A DNA stretch of 40,983 nucleotides from Planctomycetota bacterium (GTDB lineage: Bacteria; Planctomycetota; UBA11346). Both the position numbers and the translations under genes were made by a program. The number at the start of each line of letters is the position of its first letter. The stretch's first letter is position 1. Location of the stretch: NCBI GenBank assembly GCA_028280785.1, contig JANQLF010000145.1, forward strand, positions 1 to 40,983, in the 5' to 3' direction. The notes under the pieces are model-generated. The model had not been told where the DNA came from and did no database searches. It saw only the letters and a list, made by a program, of their open reading frames with translations. Positions 8,482 to 16,447 of the stretch are shown here, piece after piece.

Positions 8482-8663
8482 TTTGGGCTGGCATCCTGTA
8501 GATATATGGATATATAGATCCTGTTAAAGGTATCGATTGTACTTCTATTTCGCCGACAATGCAAGTGAAGGAATTAAGCAGGATAAAATAGTACGATTTT
8601 TGCACTTTTCAGGATTATTTTTACAGATTACCAAAACCCATTTTTCATAATGGAAGGAAAACC
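8482..8663. promoter_or_regulatory. Divergent regulatory gap with four CAGGAT/ATCCTG motifs
   Basis: This 182-bp AT-rich gap lies between URO-D paralogue 5 and the corrinoid gene. It contains ATCCTGT at 8493-8499 and 8518-8524 (25 bp apart) and the inverted core CAGGAT at 8579-8584 and 8610-8615 (31 bp apart), so two direct pairs face each other. A GATATATGGATATATAGAT tract lies between the first two. No strong sigma70 promoter is obvious, which fits activator-dependent control of the core operon. AAGGA (8654-8658) is the ribosome site of the corrinoid gene. No cobalamin riboswitch was recognised here. Confidence 0.4.
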
Positions 8664-9293
8664 ATGGCACAAAACGAAGAACTCTACAACGCCATACTCA
8701 AAGGTAAGCGCAAAATTGTTCAAGCGATAGCTGAACAGGCGGTCGCGGATGCTGCGGACGTCGAGGAATTATTAATGGAGTCCATGATTCCAGCGATGAA
8801 AGAAATCGGTGATCGGTTCTCTCGCAATGAAGCTTATGTCCCTGAAATGTTGATTGCCGCACGCGCCATGCAAACCGGTCTCGATATTTTAGAACCAGTC
8901 CTGGCAGCAAAAGGCCATGAGCCAATTGCAAAAGTTGCAGTAGGTACAGTCAAGGGTGACTTACATGACATCGGTAAAAACCTTGTCGTTATTATGCTTA
9001 AGGGTGCGGGTTTTGAGGTTATCGATGTTGGCACTGATTGTGATGTGCAAAAATTCGAAGAGGCCGTTAACGACGGTGCAAGTGCGGTATGCTGTAGCGC
9101 CCTCTTAACAACAACCATGCCATACATGAAAGAAGTTGTCGAACATTTTGCTACTAAGGATGATGTTAAAATTCTTATTGGCGGTGCGCCGGTGACGCAA
9201 GCTTATGCTGAAGAAATAGGTGCGGACGGATTCGCTAATGATGCTAATGGTGCTGTGAATGCAGTAACGGAGTGCCTCGGTATCGCTAGTTAA
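8664..9293 (+). CDS. Corrinoid (methyl-carrier) protein, MtaC/MtbC family
   Basis: This 209-residue protein has the normal size and layout of methanol- and methylamine-type corrinoid proteins. An N-terminal four-helix cap domain covers about residues 1-85, followed by a B12-binding Rossmann domain. The signature D99-x-H101-D102-x-G104 supplies the lower-axial His ligand. The GT and GG loops that cradle the nucleotide tail also appear (GTDC; LIGGAPVT). It is the only corrinoid protein in the window and so the probable shared methyl carrier for the eight URO-D proteins and for the methyl-THF enzyme at 14249. It starts the core operon, and a hairpin follows its stop codon. Confidence 0.95.
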   Translation: MAQNEELYNAILKGKRKIVQAIAEQAVADAADVEELLMESMIPAMKEIGDRFSRNEAYVPEMLIAARAMQTGLDILEPVLAAKGHEPIAKVAVGTVKGDLHDIGKNLVVIMLKGAGFEVIDVGTDCDVQKFEEAVNDGASAVCCSALLTTTMPYMKEVVEHFATKDDVKILIGGAPVTQAYAEEIGADGFANDANGAVNAVTECLGIAS

Positions 9294-9315
9294 TTACTGT
9301 CTTGCAGTAATTAAC
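9289..9315 (+). other. Perfect 11-bp stem-loop after the corrinoid gene
   Basis: GTTAATTACTG (9289-9299) and CAGTAATTAAC (9305-9315) are perfectly complementary around a 5-nt loop. The left arm includes the stop codon of the corrinoid gene. No U-tract follows, so it is a poor intrinsic terminator. It may protect the 3' end of the corrinoid message so that the carrier is made in excess of the downstream enzymes. A TATAAT (9333-9338) with TTAACG (9311-9316) upstream could form a secondary promoter for the next gene. Confidence 0.55.
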
Positions 9316-9358
9316 GCAGCGCTCTGAGGTGATATAATATACACAAGGAGCGCATGCT

Positions 9359-10393
9359 ATGAATGCGATAACAACAATGAATGCAAGCCAACGATTCCAT
9401 GCGATAATGGAAGGCCGTCCATTTGATCGATTACCCTTAGTTGAATGGGCGGCATGGTGGCAAGATCAAACCGTCGTTAATTGGCATCAGCAGGGCTTAC
9501 CGAAAGATTTAACGGATAGATATGATATCTGCGAACATTTTGGACTGGAATTGTGGTATCAGGATTGGTTACGTCCACGTCATTGGGAATGCCCTGGTGC
9601 TTTATATCACGGTGGTCCAATTATTAACGATGAGCGTGGATATAATTATGAAAATATTCACCAACATTTATTTAATTGGCCTGTCGATAAACAAAAATGG
9701 GCACAGTGGGCAGAAAAACGCGAGCAGCGCGATGATGTGCTCTTGTGGTTTTCATTGGACGGGTTTTTTTGGTTTCCGCGCACAATCTTCGGTATCGAGA
9801 ATCACTTACTCGCTTTTTACGATGAACCGGAATTGATGCATCGCATGAATGATGAATTAGCAAATTGGATGATCAGTACCATCGACACTATTTGTGAAGT
9901 CTGCACGCCTGATTTCATGACCTTTGCCGAGGATATGAGCTATAATAATGGACCGATGTTGTCTGAGGATATGTTTAATGAATTTATGTTACCGTATTAT
10001 CAGCGTGTTGTTCCACATTTAAAAAAGAAGGGAATAAAAGTTATTGTTGATTCAGATGGTGATATTACCGAAGCCTTGCCGTGGTTTGAAGCAGCAGGTG
10101 TTGAAGGGATTTTGCCATTAGAACGTCAGGCCGGCGTGGATATTGATGCATTACAATCAATCAGTCCAGATATGTGTTTTGTTGGACATTTTGATAAACT
10201 CACTATGGACAAAGGTGAGGAGCGGATGCGCCAGGAGTTTGAGCGTTTGCTCCCTGCAGCATCCAAGGGTCGCTTTATTCCAAGTTGCGATCATCAAACA
10301 CCACCGGCAGTGAGTTATGACGATTATAAATTATACATGGAATTATTTACTGAGTATGCGCATAAAGCAGGCGCCCTCATGAATACAACTTAA
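9359..10393 (+). CDS. URO-D family methyltransferase, paralogue 6 (DSDGD/CDH type)
   Basis: This 344-residue URO-D-fold protein shows the subgroup features of paralogues 2 and 3: an AEDMSYNNGP segment, D-S-D-G-D at the H-x-C position, and F-I-P-S-C-D-H near the end. It is the only such protein inside the core operon, directly after the carrier gene, so it may be the main or ancestral demethylase (methyltransferase I) of the system. ATG 9359 follows ACAAGGAG (9343-9350) by 8 bases. The next gene, the activator, begins 13 bp after its stop. The substrate is not predictable. Confidence 0.82.
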   Translation: MNAITTMNASQRFHAIMEGRPFDRLPLVEWAAWWQDQTVVNWHQQGLPKDLTDRYDICEHFGLELWYQDWLRPRHWECPGALYHGGPIINDERGYNYENIHQHLFNWPVDKQKWAQWAEKREQRDDVLLWFSLDGFFWFPRTIFGIENHLLAFYDEPELMHRMNDELANWMISTIDTICEVCTPDFMTFAEDMSYNNGPMLSEDMFNEFMLPYYQRVVPHLKKKGIKVIVDSDGDITEALPWFEAAGVEGILPLERQAGVDIDALQSISPDMCFVGHFDKLTMDKGEERMRQEFERLLPAASKGRFIPSCDHQTPPAVSYDDYKLYMELFTEYAHKAGALMNTT

Positions 10394-10406
10394 CAGTAAG
10401 AGACCT

Positions 10407-12299
10407 ATGCAGCGCGATTATACTATTCACATTAAAACCGGTCCCGTAGACAAACACGTGGAAGTCGCGCAAGATGTTTTATTAAGCAAAGCATTGGTCG
10501 ATAATGGAGTACGTTTGGATATGCGTTGTCGCGGGCGTGGTACCTGTGGTGCGTGTCGTGTTTTGGTCAATCATAATGAGCAGGAAAAACGTCCGGTATT
10601 GGCTTGTCAAGCTTATGTGGCTGATGATCTGCATATAGAAGTGCCGTTGAGTTCGATGATTCGCGCTCAAGGTAAAATTAGCGATGAATTCACTTTTGAT
10701 TTAGATCATATCGAATCACTGATTTTGTCTCAGCCAATTTATTTACCACAAATAGATTTAGAAGATCATCGCTGTCTGTTGCAACAAATGCGTGATGCTT
10801 TGCCGGAATCATTGCAATCCATTCGTATTGATGCGCAATTATTGAATCAAGTTTACGGCTGTTTACACGATGATGCACATTTGGTGCTGTACATTGACAA
10901 AATAGATCAACGAGCGGTTGGTGTCCAAGTTGCATCGAAGAATAATGCTTACTATGGTTTGGCAGTTGATATCGGGACAACAACGGTTGTTGCAATGATT
11001 GTCGATTTACGTAGTGGTGACATTTTAGCACGGCAATCAGCGTATAACCAGCAAATGCGTTTGGCCGATGATGTATCATCGCGCATAGCATTTTGTCGGG
11101 ATGACTTAGCTGTTCAACAATTGCAGACTTTATTAATAGATGAAACCATCAATCCATTAATCAATAATTTATGCGATGAGATTAATATAGATGCATCAGA
11201 TATTTTTGTGGCAACCTGTGCTGGTAACACAGTTATGACGCATTTGCTTTTAGCCCTAGACCCGAGTTCGATGGGAGCAATTCCTTTTCAACCATTATGC
11301 AAGGATCCGACAGGTATTATAGCAAAGGACTTGCATTTACGCATGGCAAAACTTGCAGGTGTTCATGTGGCACCAGCAATTTCTGCCTATGTCGGCGGTG
11401 ATATTAGTGCCGGTATGTATGTTTCTCAGATTCATAGAGAAACACAAACATGCTTATTGGTCGATATTGGTACCAATGGTGAAATGGTTTTGGTTGACGA
11501 GGGGAAGATGTATGTCTGTTCAACACCAGCTGGACCTGCCTTTGAAGGCTCGGGTGTGGTATTTGGGTGTCGAGCGGCCCCAGGAGCGATCGAGTCAATT
11601 GTATGGCAGGAAAATGGTGATTTAGATATTAAAGTCATTGGTGATGTACCAGCTAATGGCATTTGTGGTTCTGCATATATTGATTTTATTGCTAGTGGCT
11701 ATTTAAATGGATTTATTGATCCATTCGGCCATATGAGTGTTGATGGATTAACTGAATGCGATCGACTCTGTGTTAATCATGATTTTTGCCGGGATTCATT
11801 GGCGTGTACGATTTGCTCTATTGAAGATAAAACATCGGAAGTTGAAAATATAGTTATTTCTGAGGCTGATATTTCTGTTATTCTACAGGCAAAAGCTGCT
11901 ATTTATTCAGGTATTGTCACTTTATTGGAACATGCAGGCAAAAGTGTTGCGGACTTAGATAAGTTGATATTAGCTGGTGGATTTGCCAAACATATTTCCA
12001 AACAGCATGCGATACATTTGGGAATGATACCATCATTACCATTGGAAAAAATAGAAGTAGTTGGCAATGCGTCGCTTGCTGGAGCCTATCATGCTTTAAT
12101 TCATTCCCAGGCCTTGGATGATATGCACGATCTTATCAATGCGCCTGAGGTTATAGAGTTGAATTTAGTACCGAGTTTTGAAGATAATTATGTCGATGCC
12201 TTAGTTATTCCAAATTTAGATGCAGAGAATTTTGAGGAGACTATACACAAGCATCAATCGTTAATGCAAGCCCGTCAAGTAAAAGTGGAGGCATCGTGA
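10407..12299 (+). CDS. RACo-type corrinoid reductive activator (2Fe-2S ferredoxin + ASKHA)
   Basis: This 630-residue protein matches the reductive activators of corrinoid proteins (RACo-like, with a C-terminal DUF4445/ASKHA domain). The N-terminal 2Fe-2S domain has C41, C47, C50 and C67 (CRGRGTCGAC then ACQ). The ATPase-like domain starts near residue 185 (AVDIGTTTVVAMIVD) and contains a second phosphate loop (LVDIGTNGEM) and a late LAGGFAKH motif. It uses ATP to return inactive Co(II) corrinoid to Co(I). The ferredoxin type separates it from archaeal RamA, which carries 4Fe-4S clusters. Its last 4 bp overlap the next GTG start. Confidence 0.93.
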   Translation: MQRDYTIHIKTGPVDKHVEVAQDVLLSKALVDNGVRLDMRCRGRGTCGACRVLVNHNEQEKRPVLACQAYVADDLHIEVPLSSMIRAQGKISDEFTFDLDHIESLILSQPIYLPQIDLEDHRCLLQQMRDALPESLQSIRIDAQLLNQVYGCLHDDAHLVLYIDKIDQRAVGVQVASKNNAYYGLAVDIGTTTVVAMIVDLRSGDILARQSAYNQQMRLADDVSSRIAFCRDDLAVQQLQTLLIDETINPLINNLCDEINIDASDIFVATCAGNTVMTHLLLALDPSSMGAIPFQPLCKDPTGIIAKDLHLRMAKLAGVHVAPAISAYVGGDISAGMYVSQIHRETQTCLLVDIGTNGEMVLVDEGKMYVCSTPAGPAFEGSGVVFGCRAAPGAIESIVWQENGDLDIKVIGDVPANGICGSAYIDFIASGYLNGFIDPFGHMSVDGLTECDRLCVNHDFCRDSLACTICSIEDKTSEVENIVISEADISVILQAKAAIYSGIVTLLEHAGKSVADLDKLILAGGFAKHISKQHAIHLGMIPSLPLEKIEVVGNASLAGAYHALIHSQALDDMHDLINAPEVIELNLVPSFEDNYVDALVIPNLDAENFEETIHKHQSLMQARQVKVEAS

Positions 12300-12973
12300 T
12301 TCAACGAACGAAAGTGTCGCTTTTGATGGAACAGGCGAAGAAACGCTTGGAAAAATCGGTAGTCATGCGTCGTTGTAAAGAGCGACTTGGTGAGGCTATC
12401 GATGAAATAGATGAGTGTTTGGCTGATGCCGAAGCATGTGTGTTGGATTTATTAAAGATCGAGCAGGTGTGTAACGAGGTGTCGTTTATCTGGAAGGATG
12501 GATATATACACCTTGGTGAGGATGTCGTGTTTCCTGCACAAGCACTACAATTCGATGTGCGCGAGGCACAGAAATGTTATACCTATGGATTTACGTTGGG
12601 CTACGATAGTCAGGAAGCACTCCATTATTTGAAGCAAGATTATATCGTACATCAATTTCAACATCTCATCAGTAAAGAAGTATTATTTATGCTCGGTCGA
12701 GACATATTTAAGCAATTTGTCACGCGTGAGCCTGGCTATGTCATGAAACGCTCAGCAATTTTGCTGAAAAGTACTGAAGAAGATGACAATCCATGCTTAA
12801 TTGATGATGAAGAACATCGTAGCTATTGGTCACCGACCTATGTCAGTGATTTATTGGGCTTGATGCCTGAACTCAAACAAATTCAAGTTATGGAAAGTGG
12901 CTGTTTGTCGCCTGTTTATAGCGTGATGGGTTTGATGTTTGCCTACCAAAAAAAGGGGGGCACCGATGTTTGA
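12296..12973 (+). CDS. Stand-alone MetH-activation-domain-like protein
   Basis: This 225-residue protein resembles small stand-alone proteins related to the vitamin B12-dependent methionine synthase activation domain. The evidence is a YTYGFTLGYD segment followed by a helical stretch, a Y-W-S-P-T-Y motif where the family has SPGY, and a final ESGCLSPVYSVMGLMF strand. The family normally helps remethylate or reactivate cobalamin. It starts with GTG 12296 (GGAGG at 12287-12291), coupled to the activator by a 4-bp overlap, and overlaps the MetV-MetF gene by 8 bp. A role in carrier reactivation or in presenting the corrinoid is inferred. The match is by pattern and moderately certain. Confidence 0.65.
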   Translation: MIQRTKVSLLMEQAKKRLEKSVVMRRCKERLGEAIDEIDECLADAEACVLDLLKIEQVCNEVSFIWKDGYIHLGEDVVFPAQALQFDVREAQKCYTYGFTLGYDSQEALHYLKQDYIVHQFQHLISKEVLFMLGRDIFKQFVTREPGYVMKRSAILLKSTEEDDNPCLIDDEEHRSYWSPTYVSDLLGLMPELKQIQVMESGCLSPVYSVMGLMFAYQKKGGTDV

Positions 12974-14246
12974 GAAATTAATTGCCCGTGTAGAGGCCTT
13001 TGGCAAAGGCATGATGTTTGATTGTCATGCTTGTGGACAATGTGTGCTTCAAAAAACCAATTTAATTTGTCCGATGTCCTGCCCTAAGGGTTTGCGTAAT
13101 GGACCCTGTGGGGGGACTTTGGATGAAAAATGCGAGGTCTATCCTGATAGACAATGTGTGTGGTGCCGTATTCATAAAAAACAGTATAAAAAAACAGAAA
13201 CCGACTGTCCCGATCTACTGCCATCACCAGATAGCGCGTTGTTTAATACCTCATCCTATTTAAATATGCTGAATGGTTCAGATAAATATGGCCGGCAACC
13301 TTTAGAATATCTAGAGTTTATCAAAGCGCCGCAGCTTAATGAGCCACAAACACAATCGCGTTTGGAACGGGCTCTGCTTGAAAAAGATTTTATCTTTACT
13401 TGCGAAATTCGCTCTCCGCGTTCAGCTAGTCTCAAGCGTTTTAAACGCCATGCAGAAGAAATAGATCAGCACTTTGATGCAGTTAATGTAACCGCTTATC
13501 TGAACGGTAAACCGTCGCTGCCTTCGCCGTTGGCCGCTGCTGAGTTGATTAAGCTAGGTATAGAGCCCATCGCCCAAGCAACGTGTCGTGATCATACTAA
13601 GACCTCATTTGTTTCCGAATTAATTAATAATCATATCAATGGTGTGCATAATTGCCTGTGTTTGACTGGTGATTCGTATAAGGGTTCGCCGAAAATCAAA
13701 CAAGTTTTTGATATGGATAGTTCGTTGATGATTTATGAGGCGCGATATCTGCGAGAAAAAGGTGAAGTGCGCTTTACTGGTGAATCAATGAAGTCGCATC
13801 CAAAATGTTTTATCGGGGCTGCCATCAATCCTTTTACTAAACCGGAATACGTACCAATTCGACGGCTTAAGCAGAAAATTGCTGCTGGTGCAGACTTTAT
13901 TGAGACACAATTAATTTTCGATTTATGTGCGTTTAAGCAGTTCATGCAGCGATTTGTGGAAGAGGGCTTGGATAAGCAAGTATATATGCTGGCCGGCATT
14001 CCAGTAATTACTTCGAAGCAGGCTTTTGAGATGATTCCGCAAGTTCCTGGGGTCTATTGTCCAGAACATCTACGCCAACGTATTGAAGCGTCCAAAGACA
14101 TCCGCCAAACAGGTATTGAGATAGCACAGGAAATGATTGAGGCATTAAAAAATTGTGAAGGTGTTTCTGGTGTACATCTGATGCTTTTTGGCAGTGATCA
14201 CAGTGTTTTACCCGAAGTTATTAACCCATTTACCCTGAAGGAGTAA
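12966..14246 (+). CDS. MetV-MetF fusion: methylene-tetrahydrofolate reductase
   Basis: This protein is 426 residues from ATG 12966 (a G-rich ribosome site lies just upstream; overlap ATGTTTGA with the previous gene). Residues about 15-75 form a Cys-rich MetV-like domain (C20, C23, C26, C35, C39, C48, C56, C64, C67; CPKGLRNGPCGG). Residues about 130-426 are a MetF TIM barrel with ATCRDHTKT and CLCLTGDS, the flavin and folate region. In acetogens MetV and MetF are usually separate subunits; here they are one chain with MetV first. In this setting it would oxidise methyl-THF to methylene-THF, or run in reverse, with an unknown electron partner. Confidence 0.9.
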   Translation: MFEKLIARVEAFGKGMMFDCHACGQCVLQKTNLICPMSCPKGLRNGPCGGTLDEKCEVYPDRQCVWCRIHKKQYKKTETDCPDLLPSPDSALFNTSSYLNMLNGSDKYGRQPLEYLEFIKAPQLNEPQTQSRLERALLEKDFIFTCEIRSPRSASLKRFKRHAEEIDQHFDAVNVTAYLNGKPSLPSPLAAAELIKLGIEPIAQATCRDHTKTSFVSELINNHINGVHNCLCLTGDSYKGSPKIKQVFDMDSSLMIYEARYLREKGEVRFTGESMKSHPKCFIGAAINPFTKPEYVPIRRLKQKIAAGADFIETQLIFDLCAFKQFMQRFVEEGLDKQVYMLAGIPVITSKQAFEMIPQVPGVYCPEHLRQRIEASKDIRQTGIEIAQEMIEALKNCEGVSGVHLMLFGSDHSVLPEVINPFTLKE

Positions 14247-14248
14247 AC

Positions 14249-15145
14249 GTGTCTTATCCTGGATTACATATTATAGGTGAACGCATAAACCCGGGTTTTC
14301 ATTCGACCAAGGAATTATTTGATAAGGAAGATATTAAAGGCATTCAGGAACTTGCTGTGAAGCAAGTGAATAAAGGGGCTGAGTATTTAAATATTAATGT
14401 TGGCGAACGAGCATTAAACGATCCAGCATTTATGGTTGAGGTCATCGAAGCCGTACAGGCAGTGGTTAGTGTCCCATTATCACTTGATTTTCCAAATGTA
14501 GAAGTGCAAGAGCATTGTTTAAAAGCTTACGATGAGGAAAAAGCAGGTGGTAAGAAACCTATTGTTAATTCGCTGTCGGAATTGCGCTGGGACATGCTTG
14601 AATTACAAAAGATCAAACCGTTTAAACTATTTTTAATGGCATCCGAGCGCGACGAGGGTGGTGAAAAAGTAGCCAACAAAACAGCACAAGAGGTGCATGA
14701 AACAACCCAGCGTATGGTCAAGCGGGTCATGAGTGATGAAAATAATTTTGATATGGATGACTTGTTTATCGATGTGTCGATCGGTCCTGTTGGTGCCGAC
14801 ACCGAAGGTTTAACAAAAATGGCTATCGATGGTATTCGCCTTATCGGTGACGATCCGGATTTAAAAGGATTACATATGTCGGTCGGTTTGTCGAACATCA
14901 GTATTATGTTACCGCCGAAGGGCCTTGATGGTCGACCAATTAAAGCACGTATTGAATCATCTTTTTTAAATAGAACGGTGCCATATGGCATGGACTACAT
15001 TATCGGCACGCCTGGACGGAAATATGAAGTTCTTGCTGATGATGAATTCGTTCAAGCAAAATTTGATGAAGCGATCGAGGCCGGTGGTTTTGAGACTGTC
15101 ATGACTATTCAGGAATTATATTTAGATGAGGATGATGATGACTAA
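14249..15145 (+). CDS. Methyltetrahydrofolate:corrinoid methyltransferase (MeTr-like)
   Basis: This 298-residue pterin-binding TIM barrel has a GERINPG N-terminus, a YLNINVGE strand and a SLDFPN strand, as in AcsE/MtgA-type methyltransferases and the folate domain of MetH. It exchanges the methyl group between the corrinoid protein and tetrahydrofolate, linking demethylation to the folate pool used by MetVF. It begins at GTG 14249 with AAGGAG 5 bases upstream, only 2 bp after MetVF. The C-terminus is strongly acidic (DEDDDD). Dihydropteroate synthase is unlikely given the neighbours and the N-terminal motif. Confidence 0.92.
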   Translation: MSYPGLHIIGERINPGFHSTKELFDKEDIKGIQELAVKQVNKGAEYLNINVGERALNDPAFMVEVIEAVQAVVSVPLSLDFPNVEVQEHCLKAYDEEKAGGKKPIVNSLSELRWDMLELQKIKPFKLFLMASERDEGGEKVANKTAQEVHETTQRMVKRVMSDENNFDMDDLFIDVSIGPVGADTEGLTKMAIDGIRLIGDDPDLKGLHMSVGLSNISIMLPPKGLDGRPIKARIESSFLNRTVPYGMDYIIGTPGRKYEVLADDEFVQAKFDEAIEAGGFETVMTIQELYLDEDDDD

Positions 15146-16364
15146 ATATGTATGCATTGTCGATTCCTATTTTGATGGCGAACATGTCCATCATAAAGGG
15201 CCGTACAGTATTTGTGTTAATAAGGGACATATAGCTGATATTGAATTAGGCGATGCAGAAGCAAATCCAGGAACTGTATTAGAAGCGTATCGTCAGGTGC
15301 CGACCTATCGGGCGGCGTTTGCGATGCCGGGTTTGGTTGAGGCGCACGCTCATCTATTTTTAGATGGTCATGAAAATGATACTGAAAAGCGTAAGGTACA
15401 TTTGAAGTTGCCGCGCGAAGAAATGTTAGAAGTCGCCCAGAAAAATTTAGAGCACAGTATGGACGCGGGTATAACCTTGGTGCGTGATGCAGGTGATAAG
15501 CACGGAATTAATTTAGAATTAAGACAATTGCACGAAGATGCTTGGCATTTACCGATCATACGTGCGCCTGGTGCAGCGATTCGTAAAAAAGGCCGTTATG
15601 GTAGTTTCATGGCACGTGAGGTGGAATGCGAAGAGACGATTCGCGCTGTCTTTGAACAAGTGGCTACACATGCCAATGATATAAAAATATTATTAACCGG
15701 TATTATTGATTTTGAACATGCAGTCGTGAAAGGTGATCCACAATTTAGCTTACAAGAATTACATTTATTATGCTCGTTAGCCCATGAGCGACAATTGCAG
15801 ACTTATGCGCATTGTAGTGGTTTGCAGGGTTTGCACATGGCTATTGAGGCTGGTGTCGATTCAATTGAGCATGGTTTCTTTATGGATGATGAATGTTTAC
15901 AATTAATGGCCGATAAAAATATTGCTTGGGTGCCGACTTTTTCACCAGTGCATTTTCAATGGGCTGAACCAGAATGGGTGGGCTGGAATCAGGCATCGGT
16001 AGATGGACTGAAATCCATTCTCGATTCGCATTTTGAGCATATCAATAAGGCAGCGCGTTTTGGTGTTGAAGTAGTTCCGGGCAGTGATGCTGGTTCGCAT
16101 GGTGTGCCACATGGTCGCGGTCTCATTAATGAGTTAGAATTTTTATCACAAGCTGGCATGAGTGATGAATCGATACTCTATGCGGCGACTACCTTGCCAC
16201 GAAAACGTTGGAATTCACCATTGCACATGTTGCGTTCTGGATCACCAGTCGATTTTATATTGTGCGCTGAGTCACCATTGGGGAATATGGGTGCTATGCA
16301 CACGGTTTCACATGTATTTCGCGGCGAGCATGAACATCAATCTGAACATATTGTTTCGGCCTAG
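15138..16364 (+). CDS. Metal-dependent amidohydrolase
   Basis: This protein is 408 residues from ATG 15138, which has GAGG (15128-15131) upstream; in-frame ATGs at 15126, 15132 and 15135 are alternatives. It has amidohydrolase-superfamily metal motifs: H70-A-H72 in a PGLVEAHAH segment, a later TYAHCSG His, SIEHG, and the catalytic Asp in PGSDAGSHG. The layout is imidazolonepropionase- or prolidase-like. It overlaps the methyl-THF gene by 8 bp, so it belongs to the operon. It may hydrolyse a cyclic amide or amide substrate before or after demethylation, which would hint at an N-methylated amide substrate; this is inference. Confidence 0.85.
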   Translation: MTKYVCIVDSYFDGEHVHHKGPYSICVNKGHIADIELGDAEANPGTVLEAYRQVPTYRAAFAMPGLVEAHAHLFLDGHENDTEKRKVHLKLPREEMLEVAQKNLEHSMDAGITLVRDAGDKHGINLELRQLHEDAWHLPIIRAPGAAIRKKGRYGSFMAREVECEETIRAVFEQVATHANDIKILLTGIIDFEHAVVKGDPQFSLQELHLLCSLAHERQLQTYAHCSGLQGLHMAIEAGVDSIEHGFFMDDECLQLMADKNIAWVPTFSPVHFQWAEPEWVGWNQASVDGLKSILDSHFEHINKAARFGVEVVPGSDAGSHGVPHGRGLINELEFLSQAGMSDESILYAATTLPRKRWNSPLHMLRSGSPVDFILCAESPLGNMGAMHTVSHVFRGEHEHQSEHIVSA

Positions 16365-16447
16365 AACAAAAAATGAAAACTTCGAGACAAGGAAGGCTAA
16401 GATATAGTAAGGAATTGGTGATACGATATTGGCTAGGAGTATAGCTG

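Noticed and set aside
8482-8663. Cobalamin riboswitch before the corrinoid gene
   Set aside because: No B12-box-like conserved core or long structured leader was seen.
14527-14991. 154-codon minus-strand open frame within the methyl-THF methyltransferase gene
   Set aside because: It is antisense to a well-supported gene, with no ribosome site and no domain.
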